In this document: piece after piece, positions 5,588 through 5,595 of the stretch
Layout: each line of letters opens with the position of its first letter
Position numbering within the stretch: position 1 is the first letter of the stretch
Made by a program: the position numbers and the translations under genes
Notes under the pieces: generated by a model
Databases searched by the model: none
What the model saw: the letters and a program-made list of their open reading frames with translations, nothing else
Told to the model about the DNA's origin: nothing
Assembly (NCBI GenBank): GCA_035255485.1
Contig: DATEZO010000178.1
Span: 1 to 5,595 of the forward strand
Reading direction: 5' to 3'
DNA from: DATEZO01 sp035255485
GTDB taxonomy: Bacteria > Pseudomonadota > Gammaproteobacteria > Burkholderiales > Burkholderiaceae_D
DNA: 5,595 nucleotides

Positions 5588-5595
5588 CATTTCCA

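Larger units (their letters stand above)
5321..5595. mobile_element. Repeat-rich AT-rich region, probable end of the Tn7-like element
   Basis: No gene is seen here. In Tn7 the right end lies directly upstream of tnsA and holds several TnsB-binding sites; this stretch has the same position and a similar texture. It contains the 21-bp repeat copy (5385-5405), two ATTTTCAGACT units 19 bp apart (5429-5458), a 10-bp inverted pair (5375-5384 and 5481-5490) and 24-bp tandem units with TGTCCG cores (5545-5587). It is visibly richer in A and T than the genes to the left. The outer tip is not identified and may lie beyond 5595. Confidence 0.45.

Noticed and set aside
5375..5595. Repeat cluster as a CRISPR array
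   Set aside because: The units are short, unevenly spaced and divergent, and have no spacers of uniform length and no cas genes nearby.

Overview
The window looks like an accessory or recently rearranged region of a proteobacterial genome. The codon use and gene style fit a moderately GC-rich beta- or gammaproteobacterium (Burkholderiales-like is a guess; nothing here fixes the genus). Three intact blocks of ordinary genes are followed by a graveyard of mobile-element sequence on the right.

Left (1-1215): a bacteriohemerythrin gene on the minus strand (312-785) with a complete set of di-iron ligands. It is flanked by about 310 bp and 430 bp of sequence without a convincing gene; the second gap holds one possible tiny ORF.

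Middle (1216-4027): a compact cassette built around a divergent intergenic region. A GlxA-type AraC regulator with a DJ-1/PfpI-like sensor domain (minus, 1216-2214) faces a DHA1-type 12-TM efflux transporter (plus, 2334-3503). An AhpD/carboxymuconolactone-decarboxylase-family peroxidase-like protein with a CxxCxxxH motif (plus, 3575-4027) follows it. A sensor, an exporter and a thiol redox enzyme suggest a small detoxification module for a reactive or electrophilic compound; this is inference from context.

Right (4028-5595): the most interesting part. On the minus strand lies a broken but readable tnsA gene, the endonuclease subunit of Tn7-like heteromeric transposases. It starts behind a strong Shine-Dalgarno at 5298. 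It can be followed through two frameshifts and two in-frame stops to its true C-terminus at 4323. There its TGA overlaps the ATG of the next gene (ATGA), whose product resembles a TnsB N-terminus. tnsB is cut after 65 codons exactly where an IS21-type terminus begins (tip at 4131). The element is thus a decayed Tn7-like transposon that has lost most of tnsB and everything after it, probably through an IS21-family insertion and deletion. Upstream of tnsA, 5340-5595 is AT-rich and packed with short repeats, as expected for a transposon end with several transposase-binding sites. One of these, a 21-bp sequence, recurs with one mismatch 5.2 kb away at 203-223, so the intact genes may lie inside or beside the old element.

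No rRNA, tRNA or CRISPR array was seen.
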